Shown here: piece after piece, positions 1 through 9,393 of the stretch
Layout: every line of letters starts with the position of its first letter
How positions within the stretch are numbered: position 1 is the first letter of the stretch
Assembly: GCA_002691835.1 (NCBI GenBank)
Contig: NZJA01000033.1
Span: 1-11,943 of the forward strand
Source: Planctomycetota bacterium
GTDB lineage: Bacteria; Planctomycetota; UBA8108; UBA1146
DNA: 11,943 bases
Direction: 5' to 3'
The notes under the pieces: generated by a model
The model's input: the letters and a program-made list of their open reading frames with translations, nothing else
Told to the model about the DNA's origin: nothing
Database searches by the model: none
Translations under genes and position numbers: made by a program

Positions 1-1
1 A

Positions 2-553
2 CTCGATGACGAACCTGAACAATCACGCCTTCGCCTGGAGGGTGCGAATATCCTTTCCTATAATCTGTCCGCAGATCTTGCACCTTGCTGGGCCGAGGAC
101 GATGAACCCCGGGAAAAACACCATTTCGAAGAGGGACTGCGTTGCGCTACAGACTGTCTTCGTTGGCGCGAAAAACTGGAGAAAGGGGCCGTAGCCATCA
201 GTATGGCCAGTTGGGCTGAGGGTGTGCATTATGCAGGCCTTGGAAACTGGAAACTGGCCTGTAAATCTTTCCAGTCTGCCTTGGACGCCGCGATCGATGA
301 TGCCAAAGAACATGGTTCGCCTGAATCAGTGGGTCCCGAATCCAGCTTCTCTATCAACATTGCCTCAGGCTGGCTCGAATTTGCCCGATGGCGAAGCGGA
401 GACAGTTCTTCCTACGATCGTTTCCTTGAAGCGATGGGCGCATTCTCAAAACAGATCGATCGTGACGATGAGAGTCGAGATCAAGCTCTGGTAGGAGTGC
501 AACAACTTCAAATTGCTGCGCAACGACTTCCAGGGCAGGAAACGACAAATTGA
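2..553 (+). CDS. Hypothetical protein, 3' end only, TPR-like helices
   Basis: The frame is open from the first bases of the window to a TGA at 551-553, giving 183 visible residues of a gene that starts upstream. No family was recognised. The visible part is rich in charged, amphipathic helices. A stretch around 203-290 (ASWAEGVHYAGLGNWKLACKSF and onward) has the Trp/Gly/Ala/Leu spacing of a TPR-like helical pair. No membrane segment or catalytic motif is visible. An internal ATG at 203 would give a 116-residue protein, but the uninterrupted upstream frame (containing for example HHFEEGLRCATDCLRWREKL) makes a longer gene more likely. Its stop overlaps the TTG start of the pseudouridine synthase by four bases, so the two are probably co-transcribed. 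A role as a helical-repeat scaffold is only a guess. Confidence 0.6.
   Translation, partial: LDDEPEQSRLRLEGANILSYNLSADLAPCWAEDDEPREKHHFEEGLRCATDCLRWREKLEKGAVAISMASWAEGVHYAGLGNWKLACKSFQSALDAAIDDAKEHGSPESVGPESSFSINIASGWLEFARWRSGDSSSYDRFLEAMGAFSKQIDRDDESRDQALVGVQQLQIAAQRLPGQETTN
537..540 (+). promoter_or_regulatory. Ribosome binding site for the TTG-started pseudouridine synthase
   Basis: An AGGA lies nine bases upstream of the TTG at 550, inside the 3' end of the preceding gene. It supports the rare start codon together with stop/start coupling through the TTGA overlap. Confidence 0.5.
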
Positions 554-1308
554 AGCCCCGAAAGCTCGCGGAGATTTCGGTTCTCTATTCCGATGAAGAT
601 TTTGTAGCCGTCGATAAACCCGCAGGCATCAGCACTGTCAGTGAACGCTGGGAGCCCGAAAAGAAATGCCTCATCGACAGAGTCTGGGATCTCTGGAAAA
701 AGACCGATCCTGAATCGCTTCGTCCCCATGTGGTGCATCGGCTCGATAAGGACACCACAGGAGTTATCCTTTTTGCACGCCACGGAGAAGCCCAATCTGA
801 ATTGCGAAAGCAGTTCATGAATAGAACCACCAAGAAGGTATATCACACTCTTGTTGAGGGACTTCCAGAGCCGACACAAGGTGAAATCTCGTTCCATGTT
901 GAAGAGAATCCAGGAAAACCTGGAACGATGAGAATCCGCAGACAGGGAAAAGAATGTCACTCCGCATTTGAACTACTCAAAGCGTATGATCAACATTCCT
1001 GGGTCGAAGTCAGGCCAAAAACCGGTCGCACACATCAGGTCCGGTTAACGATGGCCCAACTGGGATCGCCCTGCTGCTGTGACCCGGTCTACGGTTCAGG
1101 TGAGCCACTATTGCTCTCCGACTATAAGAGAACTTACAAACCGGGCAGAGGTGACGTTGAGCGTCCATTGCTATCCCGACTGGGGTTGCATGCAGCAAAA
1201 CTCACCGTCCAACACCCCAGTTCAGGTGAACTTACCGAAGTGGTAGCTCCCCTACCGAAAGATCTCCGTGCAAGCCTCCGCCAATTAGAGCGCTGGTCCC
1301 GAAAATAA
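550..1308 (+). CDS. RluA-family RNA pseudouridine synthase
   Basis: This enzyme isomerises specific uridines to pseudouridine in rRNA or tRNA, acting in the cytoplasm. The 252-residue product carries the family signatures in order: YSDEDFVAVDKPAG near residues 13-26; HRLDKDTTG at 63-71, with the expected catalytic Asp66; KKVYHTLVEG near 95-104; and GRTHQVRLT at 159-167. No N-terminal S4 domain is present, as in the short RluA-type members. A segment near residues 188-214 (LLSDYKRTYK, then RPLLSRLGLHA) resembles an insert found in a subset of RluA relatives. The exact target uridine cannot be deduced. The TTG start overlaps the upstream stop (TTGA). AGGA at 537-540 lies nine bases before it, and no better start is close by. 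Confidence 0.9.
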   Translation: MKPRKLAEISVLYSDEDFVAVDKPAGISTVSERWEPEKKCLIDRVWDLWKKTDPESLRPHVVHRLDKDTTGVILFARHGEAQSELRKQFMNRTTKKVYHTLVEGLPEPTQGEISFHVEENPGKPGTMRIRRQGKECHSAFELLKAYDQHSWVEVRPKTGRTHQVRLTMAQLGSPCCCDPVYGSGEPLLLSDYKRTYKPGRGDVERPLLSRLGLHAAKLTVQHPSSGELTEVVAPLPKDLRASLRQLERWSRK

Positions 1309-1333
1309 ACTGACCATCATTTGCAAGCCGGCC

Positions 1334-1361
1334 TTGATAGTACGGAGCAGACTTTTACTCT
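1334..1361 (+). promoter_or_regulatory. Candidate promoter for mobA
   Basis: In the 74-base gap before mobA, TTGATA (1334-1339, one mismatch to the -35 consensus) is followed after 16 bases by TACTCT (1356-1361). The latter keeps the first, second and last bases of the -10 consensus. A start near 1368 would leave a leader of about 15 bases holding the ribosome binding site. Two copies of GTACGG flank the -10 box, at 1340 and 1362. The assignment rests on weak hexamers. Confidence 0.3.
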
Positions 1362-1371
1362 GTACGGTGTC

Positions 1372-1379
1372 AGGGGGAG
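1372..1379 (+). promoter_or_regulatory. Ribosome binding site of mobA
   Basis: AGGGGGAG lies three bases before the ATG at 1383 and fixes that start. It is one of the strongest Shine-Dalgarno matches in the window. Confidence 0.7.
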
Positions 1380-1382
1380 TTT

Positions 1383-2009
1383 ATGGATCAGTCAGCTCAA
1401 TCAACTGCTGAGAGTCGTATCCCGGAAGTCTCCGATTGCGTCATTCTTGCAGGCGGAGCCGGAAAGCGTATGGGAGGACCGAAGGCAGTCCTCGAATATC
1501 AGGGGCAACGACTGATTGAACGGATCCACTCTACTGTCACTCCACTATTTGAGCGGGTTTGCGCTTCCGTCAAATCTCCAGAAATCATAAAGCAGTTCTC
1601 AGCTCTCGATTGGCATACCGTTGTCGAGGATCCCCCGGAAGCGAACTCGCTTCATCAGGTTTTAGAAAATGTAATCGATACTGTTCAAGCTCCTGTGTTT
1701 GTCGTCGCTGTCGACCTTCCAGAGCTGTCTGCACCTCTGATCCGAAAAATTTGCTCACATTACTCACCAGGGAAATCGGTGATCGCTGTCGAAGATGACA
1801 GACCTCAACCACTCGCTGCTATCTGGGACCCCACAGCTCTCGATTTCTCGACCCCTCAGAATGGCGACCTTGCTCTTCTGGCATGGGTGAGAAGAGCTCC
1901 CTTTGTTCAACTCAATTGGCCGCAAGACTTCCCCGGGATCGATGCCCAGTCCCCATTCAGAAATCTGAATGAACCGAGAGATCTCTCAAATGAAACGGGT
2001 TCCCCTTGA
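1383..2009 (+). CDS. mobA: Molybdenum cofactor guanylyltransferase MobA-like
   Basis: MobA transfers GMP from GTP to molybdopterin to make the guanine dinucleotide form of the cofactor used by DMSO-reductase-type enzymes. The 208-residue product has the nucleotidyltransferase signature LAGGAGKRMGGPK at 22-34. It also has VAVDLPEL around Asp111, matching the metal-binding Asp strand of the family, then PQPLAAIW near 141-148, and FRNLNEPRDL at 192-201, which corresponds to the usual FxNINTPxDL near the C terminus. The length fits MobA. Related enzymes such as MocA or other sugar-nucleotide-like transferases share the N-terminal motif; the C-terminal motif favours MobA. No other molybdenum cofactor gene is in the window. 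The stop overlaps the TTG start of the next gene. Confidence 0.85.
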   Translation: MDQSAQSTAESRIPEVSDCVILAGGAGKRMGGPKAVLEYQGQRLIERIHSTVTPLFERVCASVKSPEIIKQFSALDWHTVVEDPPEANSLHQVLENVIDTVQAPVFVVAVDLPELSAPLIRKICSHYSPGKSVIAVEDDRPQPLAAIWDPTALDFSTPQNGDLALLAWVRRAPFVQLNWPQDFPGIDAQSPFRNLNEPRDLSNETGSP

Positions 2010-3676
2010 GTAGCCCTCATGAATCAGCAAGAACCCGACTCCTGAGAATCCAGCGAGAGCTGGCAGAGCATGCCAGAGATGAAATCAAATCGAATAGCAA
2101 AGATCTAGAACAGATTGAGTCTGTTTACCAACAAAGTACCGCACTCGATTTCCAACCCTGTAAATTTTCCGATCTCGTCCAATCTGCACTGAATTCCAGA
2201 ATCGTTTTCGTAGGCGATTACCATACGCTCCGTGAGTCACAGAAGACCCCCTTGAGACTTGCAGACCAATTACTTTCCAAAGGTCGCAAAGTTGTATTCT
2301 GTACCGAAGCTTTCCATATCGATGACCAACCACACCTTGAAGACTGGCTTTCGAAAAAAATTGACGACAATGCACTTCTGCAAGAAACCGAGTGGAACTC
2401 AAAATGGGGATTCCCATGGAGAAACTTCGGAATGCAGATGCACTTCTTCAGGGAGCGCTCACTTCCCGTTATTGCTCTTAACTCACATGAAAAAATCGTT
2501 GGTAAGTCTTTCGCGGCAAGAGATCGAATCGCTGCCATGCGAATTGTTGAAGTCCTGAAGGAGTACCCCGATTCAATCCTGTTAATCTCTTTTGGTGATC
2601 TTCACATGGCACCTGAGCACCTCCCGGGAGAGGTAGACCTAGTTCTGAAATCTACTGGTCGCCCTCCTGTTGAACGAACAGTTCTTTATCAAAATGTCGA
2701 TCACGTATATTGGGAGCTCGCGGAAAAAGAACTCGAACAATCGATCTCGACCGTAAAACTCGAGAACGGAAATTTCTGTTTTTTGGGAACCACTCCCCTC
2801 GTCAAGTTCCAATCTGCTCTGAACTGGTATTCGAATGAATCAGAGTTAGAGGAATCTTTGGGACTCGACCAACCACCTACTGTTTCCTCTTCAGTAATGA
2901 CCGATCAGATATGGATGATCATTGAAACCATTTGCGAATTTCTCGAGGTTCCTCCTGAGCAATTTCAAAACTTCAGTGTTTACACCAGTAGAAATCTCGA
3001 CTTTCTGGACCATCTGAGTGGCGACCGAAAGCTGACTGCTGAAGAGCTACAGATCGTTCAACAACAGTATGAGAGAGAAGAGTCCTGCTATCTCCCGAGG
3101 CCCCGCATTATTTTCCTTGGAAACTTATCGATGCGCCATGCGGCTGAAGAAGCGACACATCACATTAATTTTGTCATGTGTGGTGATACTCACGATTTCA
3201 CAAACCTGTCGGATCACTTCTATGAGATCACAGTCAGGGAATGCCTCGGATTCCTGGGCACCAAGGTTTTGGACCACAACAGGAAGCCACTAGGATCCCG
3301 CGAAATCAAAAGAATCCTTGAAGATTTGGATTCAGGATTCCCTCATCCATTCCACGCTGAAACCAGAGAGTCGCTTCTCGCTACCCAAAGATTTCTCGAA
3401 GCCATTTCGCAAGGACAGATTGCTCACTTCTCAGATTTGTTCGAAGGAAGCTCGAACTTGGAAGTGATCTCCGGAACCGGTCATCTGATTGGATATCTTC
3501 TCGGTGACTGGATCTACGAAGCATTGGTGAATGGAGAAATCTCAAGGGAGCAGATTCGACAACTTTTCTCTGAATCCTTGGCGAAATCGGCCTCTGGCTC
3601 AGATCTCTTCGAGAACTGGCTAAAAAAGATCACCGATCAGGACGGGTCAGCTTCTTCCAGCTCCAGTCGTGGATAA
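2006..3676 (+). CDS. ChaN/Tiki-superfamily protein with an uncharacterised C-terminal half
   Basis: The 556-residue product has an N-terminal region (about 60-235) typical of the ChaN-like, haem-binding-uptake/Tiki (EreA, TraB) superfamily. A strand leads into GDYH at 70-73, Glu101 follows in FCTEAF, RD lies at 172-173, and a second strand leads into GDLH at 197-200; paired GxxH motifs plus Glu are the family hallmark. Described family members include haem-binding lipoproteins and metal-dependent hydrolases; which role applies is unknown. Residues about 270-556 match nothing recognised, but hold HAAEEATHHI near 378-387 and a third strand-GDTH at 393-396. There is no signal peptide or lipobox, so it is probably cytoplasmic. 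The TTG start is nearly forced: an in-frame TGA lies at 1991 and the first downstream Met (143) is past the first motif. The final 12 or so residues (DGSASSSSSRG) lie in the overlap with metG. Confidence 0.75.
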   Translation: MSSPHESARTRLLRIQRELAEHARDEIKSNSKDLEQIESVYQQSTALDFQPCKFSDLVQSALNSRIVFVGDYHTLRESQKTPLRLADQLLSKGRKVVFCTEAFHIDDQPHLEDWLSKKIDDNALLQETEWNSKWGFPWRNFGMQMHFFRERSLPVIALNSHEKIVGKSFAARDRIAAMRIVEVLKEYPDSILLISFGDLHMAPEHLPGEVDLVLKSTGRPPVERTVLYQNVDHVYWELAEKELEQSISTVKLENGNFCFLGTTPLVKFQSALNWYSNESELEESLGLDQPPTVSSSVMTDQIWMIIETICEFLEVPPEQFQNFSVYTSRNLDFLDHLSGDRKLTAEELQIVQQQYEREESCYLPRPRIIFLGNLSMRHAAEEATHHINFVMCGDTHDFTNLSDHFYEITVRECLGFLGTKVLDHNRKPLGSREIKRILEDLDSGFPHPFHAETRESLLATQRFLEAISQGQIAHFSDLFEGSSNLEVISGTGHLIGYLLGDWIYEALVNGEISREQIRQLFSESLAKSASGSDLFENWLKKITDQDGSASSSSSRG

Positions 3677-5304
3677 ATGATTCCCGGCGACACCAGTTCC
3701 CCACCAGACTTAAGCACACACTCTTCTCCCAGTCGTGCCAAAGCTTCTCTCGGTTCAGGCGCACATGCAGCGAAAGCTGAGAGCAACTTCATGGTCGTTG
3801 CAGGAAGAAATGGATTGAGCAAAACTCCGAGGGCATAGACGATCTCCAGTATTACTGCCAAATCAGATCCACAGCGTTCGAGATCTTCCTTACGACTTTT
3901 CCAGGGTTCAGCCTGATCGAAGAGACGATTGCCGTGACGGGCAAGAGTGAGCACTTTATCAAGAGCCTCACGGAATTTCTGTCTGCCAAGGGAACTGTCC
4001 CACTGCGACCGCGCTTCATGAATTACCTGCATGACCTCGCTATGAAAGAGAGAGTCGGAAGCATTGAGAGGCACTTTTGAATCGAAGTTCTTGGCGGTAA
4101 AAGTCAGCATTCTATGGGCAAAGTTACCGACGACATCTGAGAGCTCATCGTTGTTTCTCTGAATAAAGTCTTCCCATGTAAACGAAGTATCTTTCCCCTC
4201 TGGCGCAACCGCTGTCAGGTAATAACGAACCCTGTCGGCATCGTACTGCTCGAGAATCTCTTCTGCTGTGACGCCTACCCCACGAGACTTGGAAAACTTC
4301 TCACCTTTGAAGTTGAGATATTCATTCGCAGGAATAGATGCAGGAAGGTGGTATTCGCCTTGGCCCAACAACATTGCCGGCCAAATCACGGCGTGAAAAA
4401 TAATGTTATCTTTGCCAAGGAAGTGCACCAACTCGACTTCTGGATCACTCCACCACGATTTCCAGGCTTCTGGTTCTCCCAGTTTTTGGAAATACTCACG
4501 GGTGAAGGAAATGTATCCGATTGGAGCATCGAACCATACGTAGAGAACCTTGTCTTTAGCCTCAGCAAGAGGAACCGGAACCCCCCATTCAAGATCACGA
4601 GTAATCGAACGGGCGGGGAGTCCTTCACGTATAATTCCCCTCGCAAAATTCCGAACATTGTCTCTCCAGCCTTCACACGACTTGAGCCAATCTTCTAATT
4701 GCTGTTCATAGCGATCGAGGCGGAAAAACCAGTGGCGGGTAGATACGATTTGAGGGGTTTCCCGACAAACCGCGCACTCTGGATCCTTGAGCTCTTCCTG
4801 TTCATATGACTGGCCACAGGCATCACATTGATCACCTCTTGCACCAGCTGCTGTACATTGCGGGCAAGTACCTTCAACGTACCGATCTGGGAGAAATCTT
4901 TGACATGGATCACAGAAAAACTGCTGAGTTTCTTTTTCTTCAATGTCACCACGCTCAAGAATCTTTGTAAAAAACTCCTGCGACAATTCGGCGTGACCTT
5001 CACAGGTTGAAGTCCCACTGTAATGATCAAAATCGATTCCCAGCGAGCCAAATACCTTTTCCTGAATTGCCCGATATCTAGCGACCACTTCTGCGGGAGA
5101 GCAATCCTCTTTTTGTGCAGATATGGTGACCGGAACTCCATGATCGTCACTACCGCATATGAAGACGGTCTCTACACCTTTCAGGCGCAGGTAACGATTA
5201 TAGGTGTCAGCAGGGAGATAAACTCCTGCGACATGCCCCAAGTGAGGGTGATTATTTGCGTAGGGAAGTGCCGCAGTGATAAGAACACGACGCGATGAGC
5301 TCAT
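3637..5304 (-). CDS. metG: Methionyl-tRNA synthetase
   Basis: MetRS charges tRNA-Met with methionine in the cytoplasm. The 555-residue class I synthetase has, in order: the HIGH-type motif HLGH at 21-24; two zinc knuckles with Cys pairs at 131/134 and 147/150, and at 160/163 and 177/180; WFDAPIGYIS at 257-266; FLGKDNIIFH at 295-304; and KFSKSRG at 336-342 (a KMSKS variant). The helical anticodon-binding domain follows. The four-Cys-pair layout is that of the E. coli-type, two-knuckle group. The protein ends straight after the anticodon domain and lacks the C-terminal Trbp111-like tRNA-binding/dimerisation domain found in E. coli MetRS. The ATG follows the DUF1844 stop by 12 bases without a strong Shine-Dalgarno, so it is probably translated by coupling. 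Its 3' end overlaps the ChaN-like gene by 40 bases. Confidence 0.97.
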   Translation of the reverse strand: MSSSRRVLITAALPYANNHPHLGHVAGVYLPADTYNRYLRLKGVETVFICGSDDHGVPVTISAQKEDCSPAEVVARYRAIQEKVFGSLGIDFDHYSGTSTCEGHAELSQEFFTKILERGDIEEKETQQFFCDPCQRFLPDRYVEGTCPQCTAAGARGDQCDACGQSYEQEELKDPECAVCRETPQIVSTRHWFFRLDRYEQQLEDWLKSCEGWRDNVRNFARGIIREGLPARSITRDLEWGVPVPLAEAKDKVLYVWFDAPIGYISFTREYFQKLGEPEAWKSWWSDPEVELVHFLGKDNIIFHAVIWPAMLLGQGEYHLPASIPANEYLNFKGEKFSKSRGVGVTAEEILEQYDADRVRYYLTAVAPEGKDTSFTWEDFIQRNNDELSDVVGNFAHRMLTFTAKNFDSKVPLNASDSLFHSEVMQVIHEARSQWDSSLGRQKFREALDKVLTLARHGNRLFDQAEPWKSRKEDLERCGSDLAVILEIVYALGVLLNPFLPATTMKLLSAFAACAPEPREALARLGEECVLKSGGELVSPGIIYPRLELEEADPS

Positions 5305-5316
5305 GGGGATTCCGAA

Positions 5317-7458
<2,142 letters not shown>

Positions 7459-7465
7459 TTCCGAT

Positions 7466-8251
7466 TCAACTTCCTGCATCTTCTCGCATCCGGAGCGTCT
7501 TCTCCACGAATCGTTGATAATCTTCTTGGGTATCGATTCCGGGAGCCGCTCCAGAAACCTCCCCAACTGCGATTTCATGGCCGAATTCGAGCAATCTGAG
7601 CTGTTCCAGACGTTCCTGAGATTCCAGCCCACCGACCGGTAAAGACGTGAAAATTCGCAGAGATGAGGGTCTAAAGCCGTAGATTCCAATGTGCTGGAGC
7701 CAACCGGACTCCGGGATCTGACCTTGTTCGCAGAATGGAATCGGCTGACGGCTGAAATATCGAGCCCTGCCCCGCTCATCGAGGATCACTTTGACCCGGT
7801 TCGGATCCCGAAAAGCCGCCTCCGTCTCGGAGTCTGTATGCCGGGTCACCAATGTTGCCGCAGCACAATCCGGAGATCCTTCGAGTACTTCAAACAATCG
7901 AACGACGTCACCAGGGTCCAGCTCAGGTTCATCTCCCTGGACATTGACGATACTCGTATCCTCAGAAAACTGATCGTCCTCAAGGCCAAGAAGTCGGCAG
8001 GCCTCAGCAACTCGATCCGTACCACTCACAAGATCCGGTGAAGTCTCCACCGATTCTCCGCCAAACTCTTTGACGACCTCGGAAATCTCTGGTCCATCGG
8101 TCGCAACGACGACTCGAGAAACTCCCGGGACAGATTGTGCCATTGTGTAAACATGTCGAATCAGCGGCCAACCAGTTTGGTCGAGCAGCATCTTCCCCGG
8201 CAATCTGCGGGAGGCGATTCGGGCAGGAATGATGATCACGCGTTGCATCAT
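7466..8251 (-). CDS. kdsB: 3-deoxy-manno-octulosonate cytidylyltransferase
   Basis: KdsB couples CTP and Kdo to CMP-Kdo, the donor for the inner core of lipopolysaccharide. The 261-residue product shows the family motifs: IIPARIASRRLPGKML at 7-22, SGTDRVAEA at 76-84, VNVQGDEP at 102-109, RYFSRQPIPF at 164-173, QHIGIYGFR at 186-194, SQERLEQLRLLE at 211-222 and GIDTQEDYQ at 238-246. The length is slightly above the usual 245-250. Two consecutive ATGs open the frame and either could be used. No clear Shine-Dalgarno precedes them. The gene lies downstream of a glycosyltransferase, possibly separated by a terminator, and upstream of pyrG, which makes its CTP substrate. Kdo activation implies an outer membrane. 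Confidence 0.95.
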   Translation of the reverse strand: MMQRVIIIPARIASRRLPGKMLLDQTGWPLIRHVYTMAQSVPGVSRVVVATDGPEISEVVKEFGGESVETSPDLVSGTDRVAEACRLLGLEDDQFSEDTSIVNVQGDEPELDPGDVVRLFEVLEGSPDCAAATLVTRHTDSETEAAFRDPNRVKVILDERGRARYFSRQPIPFCEQGQIPESGWLQHIGIYGFRPSSLRIFTSLPVGGLESQERLEQLRLLEFGHEIAVGEVSGAAPGIDTQEDYQRFVEKTLRMREDAGS

Positions 8252-8327
8252 GACAAGTTAAATTGCGATGACGGGCTTGTCCAGCAACCAGACCCCAGAG
8301 CCCACATCGGGATCAGGCATTTGTGAT

Positions 8328-8362
8328 AAAACATCAGCGAGTCAATTGCGTGCTGATGTTTT
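8328..8362 (-). terminator. Candidate terminator at the end of the glycosyltransferase gene
   Basis: A perfect 11-bp inverted repeat, AAAACATCAGC (8328-8338) and GCTGATGTTTT (8352-8362), encloses a 13-base loop. Read on the minus strand it gives an A-flanked stem ending in TTTT, as in an intrinsic terminator. The stem is only moderately GC-rich and the loop is long. The TGA of the glycosyltransferase (8334-8336) lies inside the distal arm, so translating ribosomes would block the hairpin until termination. It may partly separate the gene from kdsB. Confidence 0.45.
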
Positions 8363-9383
8363 CGTGAAGAGCTTCGAGTTTATCGAGCATTGTGCGCATA
8401 GGAAAATGCTCCCTGACGTGCTCGATTCCCTTTTGGGCCTGCTGGAGAGCCTTCTCAGGGTTTGCCAAGAGGTGCTGCCCTGCATTGGCCAGCGCTTCGG
8501 GGTCTCCAGGCCTGACAAGCGTACAGACTCCCTCTTCCCCAAGAAGAGACAGGATTTCGCCCCCACCCGTGGCAATCGTCGGAACTCCCCGGGCTAATCC
8601 TTCCAAAAGATGCAAACCAGATCCCCCCCAGTCACTGACCAGCATCAGCAGGTCGACTGCCCGGTAAACTGAATCGGGATCAGCGGGCGGAGCAGCAAAC
8701 GTCAACACGCCGTCCATATCGAGAGACTTGCAGACCCTTCTGAGTCGCGCCTCATCGGGCCCTTCTCCCAAAATCGTGAACATCTTTTGACCACTGGTTT
8801 TTCGAAGAAGCGCAGCAGCATCGATAAAGTCGTCGAGTCGTCTTCCCTTTTCCAGACGGCCGACAGTTCCTATCACTGGAATACCTGACAGATTTCGCGG
8901 AGCGGGATCCTGCTCTGAGACTTCAATTCCGTACGGAATCACACGGACATTTTCCTTCACGATGCCCAATTCGTTAACCAGATGTTCCCGCAAATCCTGA
9001 TTGACGACAACCACTGCAGCTGCAGATCGGGTCGATCGTGCAGATCTTTCGGAACTCAACCATGAATGGACGGTGTGAATGAATGGGCGGTCAAGAGCCG
9101 TGGAGAGACGATTGCCGATCCGGAGAGATCCGGGGCCACCGGTCGCGTGGATCAACTGGGGATCAAAATCCTGCAAAAATCCGAGCAGCTTGCGCCTTGC
9201 CAACCAGGAAGCAGGATTTTCATAGACTTCGATACCCAAGGAACGAAACAGGGGCAGAAAAACGCCTCCCCTGCAAACCATCTGAATTTGGTATCCCCGC
9301 TGCTGTAAGCCACGAACCATGCTTAAGGCATAAGTCGTAGGGACAGACCAATCCAGACGACCAGAAACGACGAGTATCCGCAT
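8334..9383 (-). CDS. GT4-type glycosyltransferase
   Basis: The 349-residue GT-B-fold glycosyltransferase of the group 1/GT4 type probably moves a sugar from a nucleotide donor onto a lipopolysaccharide or other envelope glycan. The N-terminal acceptor domain starts MRILVVSGRLDWSVPTTYAL, with HATGGPGSLR near 79-88 and HTVHSWLSSERS near 103-114. The C-terminal donor domain has VIPYGIE at 148-154, VIGTVGRLEKGRRLDDFIDA at 170-189, TILGEGPDE at 203-211 and GSGLHLLEGLARGVPTIAT at 254-272. The first Glu of the usual EX7E motif is Gly253; the second is Glu261. The start at 9383 is preceded four bases upstream by AGGGGG; the longer frame from 9506 is rejected. The kdsB neighbour favours lipopolysaccharide, but donor and acceptor are unknown. 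Confidence 0.88.
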   Translation of the reverse strand: MRILVVSGRLDWSVPTTYALSMVRGLQQRGYQIQMVCRGGVFLPLFRSLGIEVYENPASWLARRKLLGFLQDFDPQLIHATGGPGSLRIGNRLSTALDRPFIHTVHSWLSSERSARSTRSAAAVVVVNQDLREHLVNELGIVKENVRVIPYGIEVSEQDPAPRNLSGIPVIGTVGRLEKGRRLDDFIDAAALLRKTSGQKMFTILGEGPDEARLRRVCKSLDMDGVLTFAAPPADPDSVYRAVDLLMLVSDWGGSGLHLLEGLARGVPTIATGGGEILSLLGEEGVCTLVRPGDPEALANAGQHLLANPEKALQQAQKGIEHVREHFPMRTMLDKLEALHENISTQLTR

Positions 9384-9387
9384 CGAT

Positions 9388-9393
9388 CCCCCT
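9388..9393 (-). promoter_or_regulatory. Ribosome binding site of the glycosyltransferase gene
   Basis: AGGGGG on the minus strand lies four bases before the ATG at 9383 and decides this start. Its first three bases also form one arm of the large inverted repeat in the divergent spacer. Confidence 0.7.

Noticed and set aside
4348..4698. 116-residue plus-strand open frame
   Set aside because: Lies entirely antisense to metG, whose protein carries clear family motifs throughout; no ribosome site or known domain.
7691..8041. 116-residue plus-strand open frame
   Set aside because: Antisense to kdsB, with no start signal or recognisable domain.
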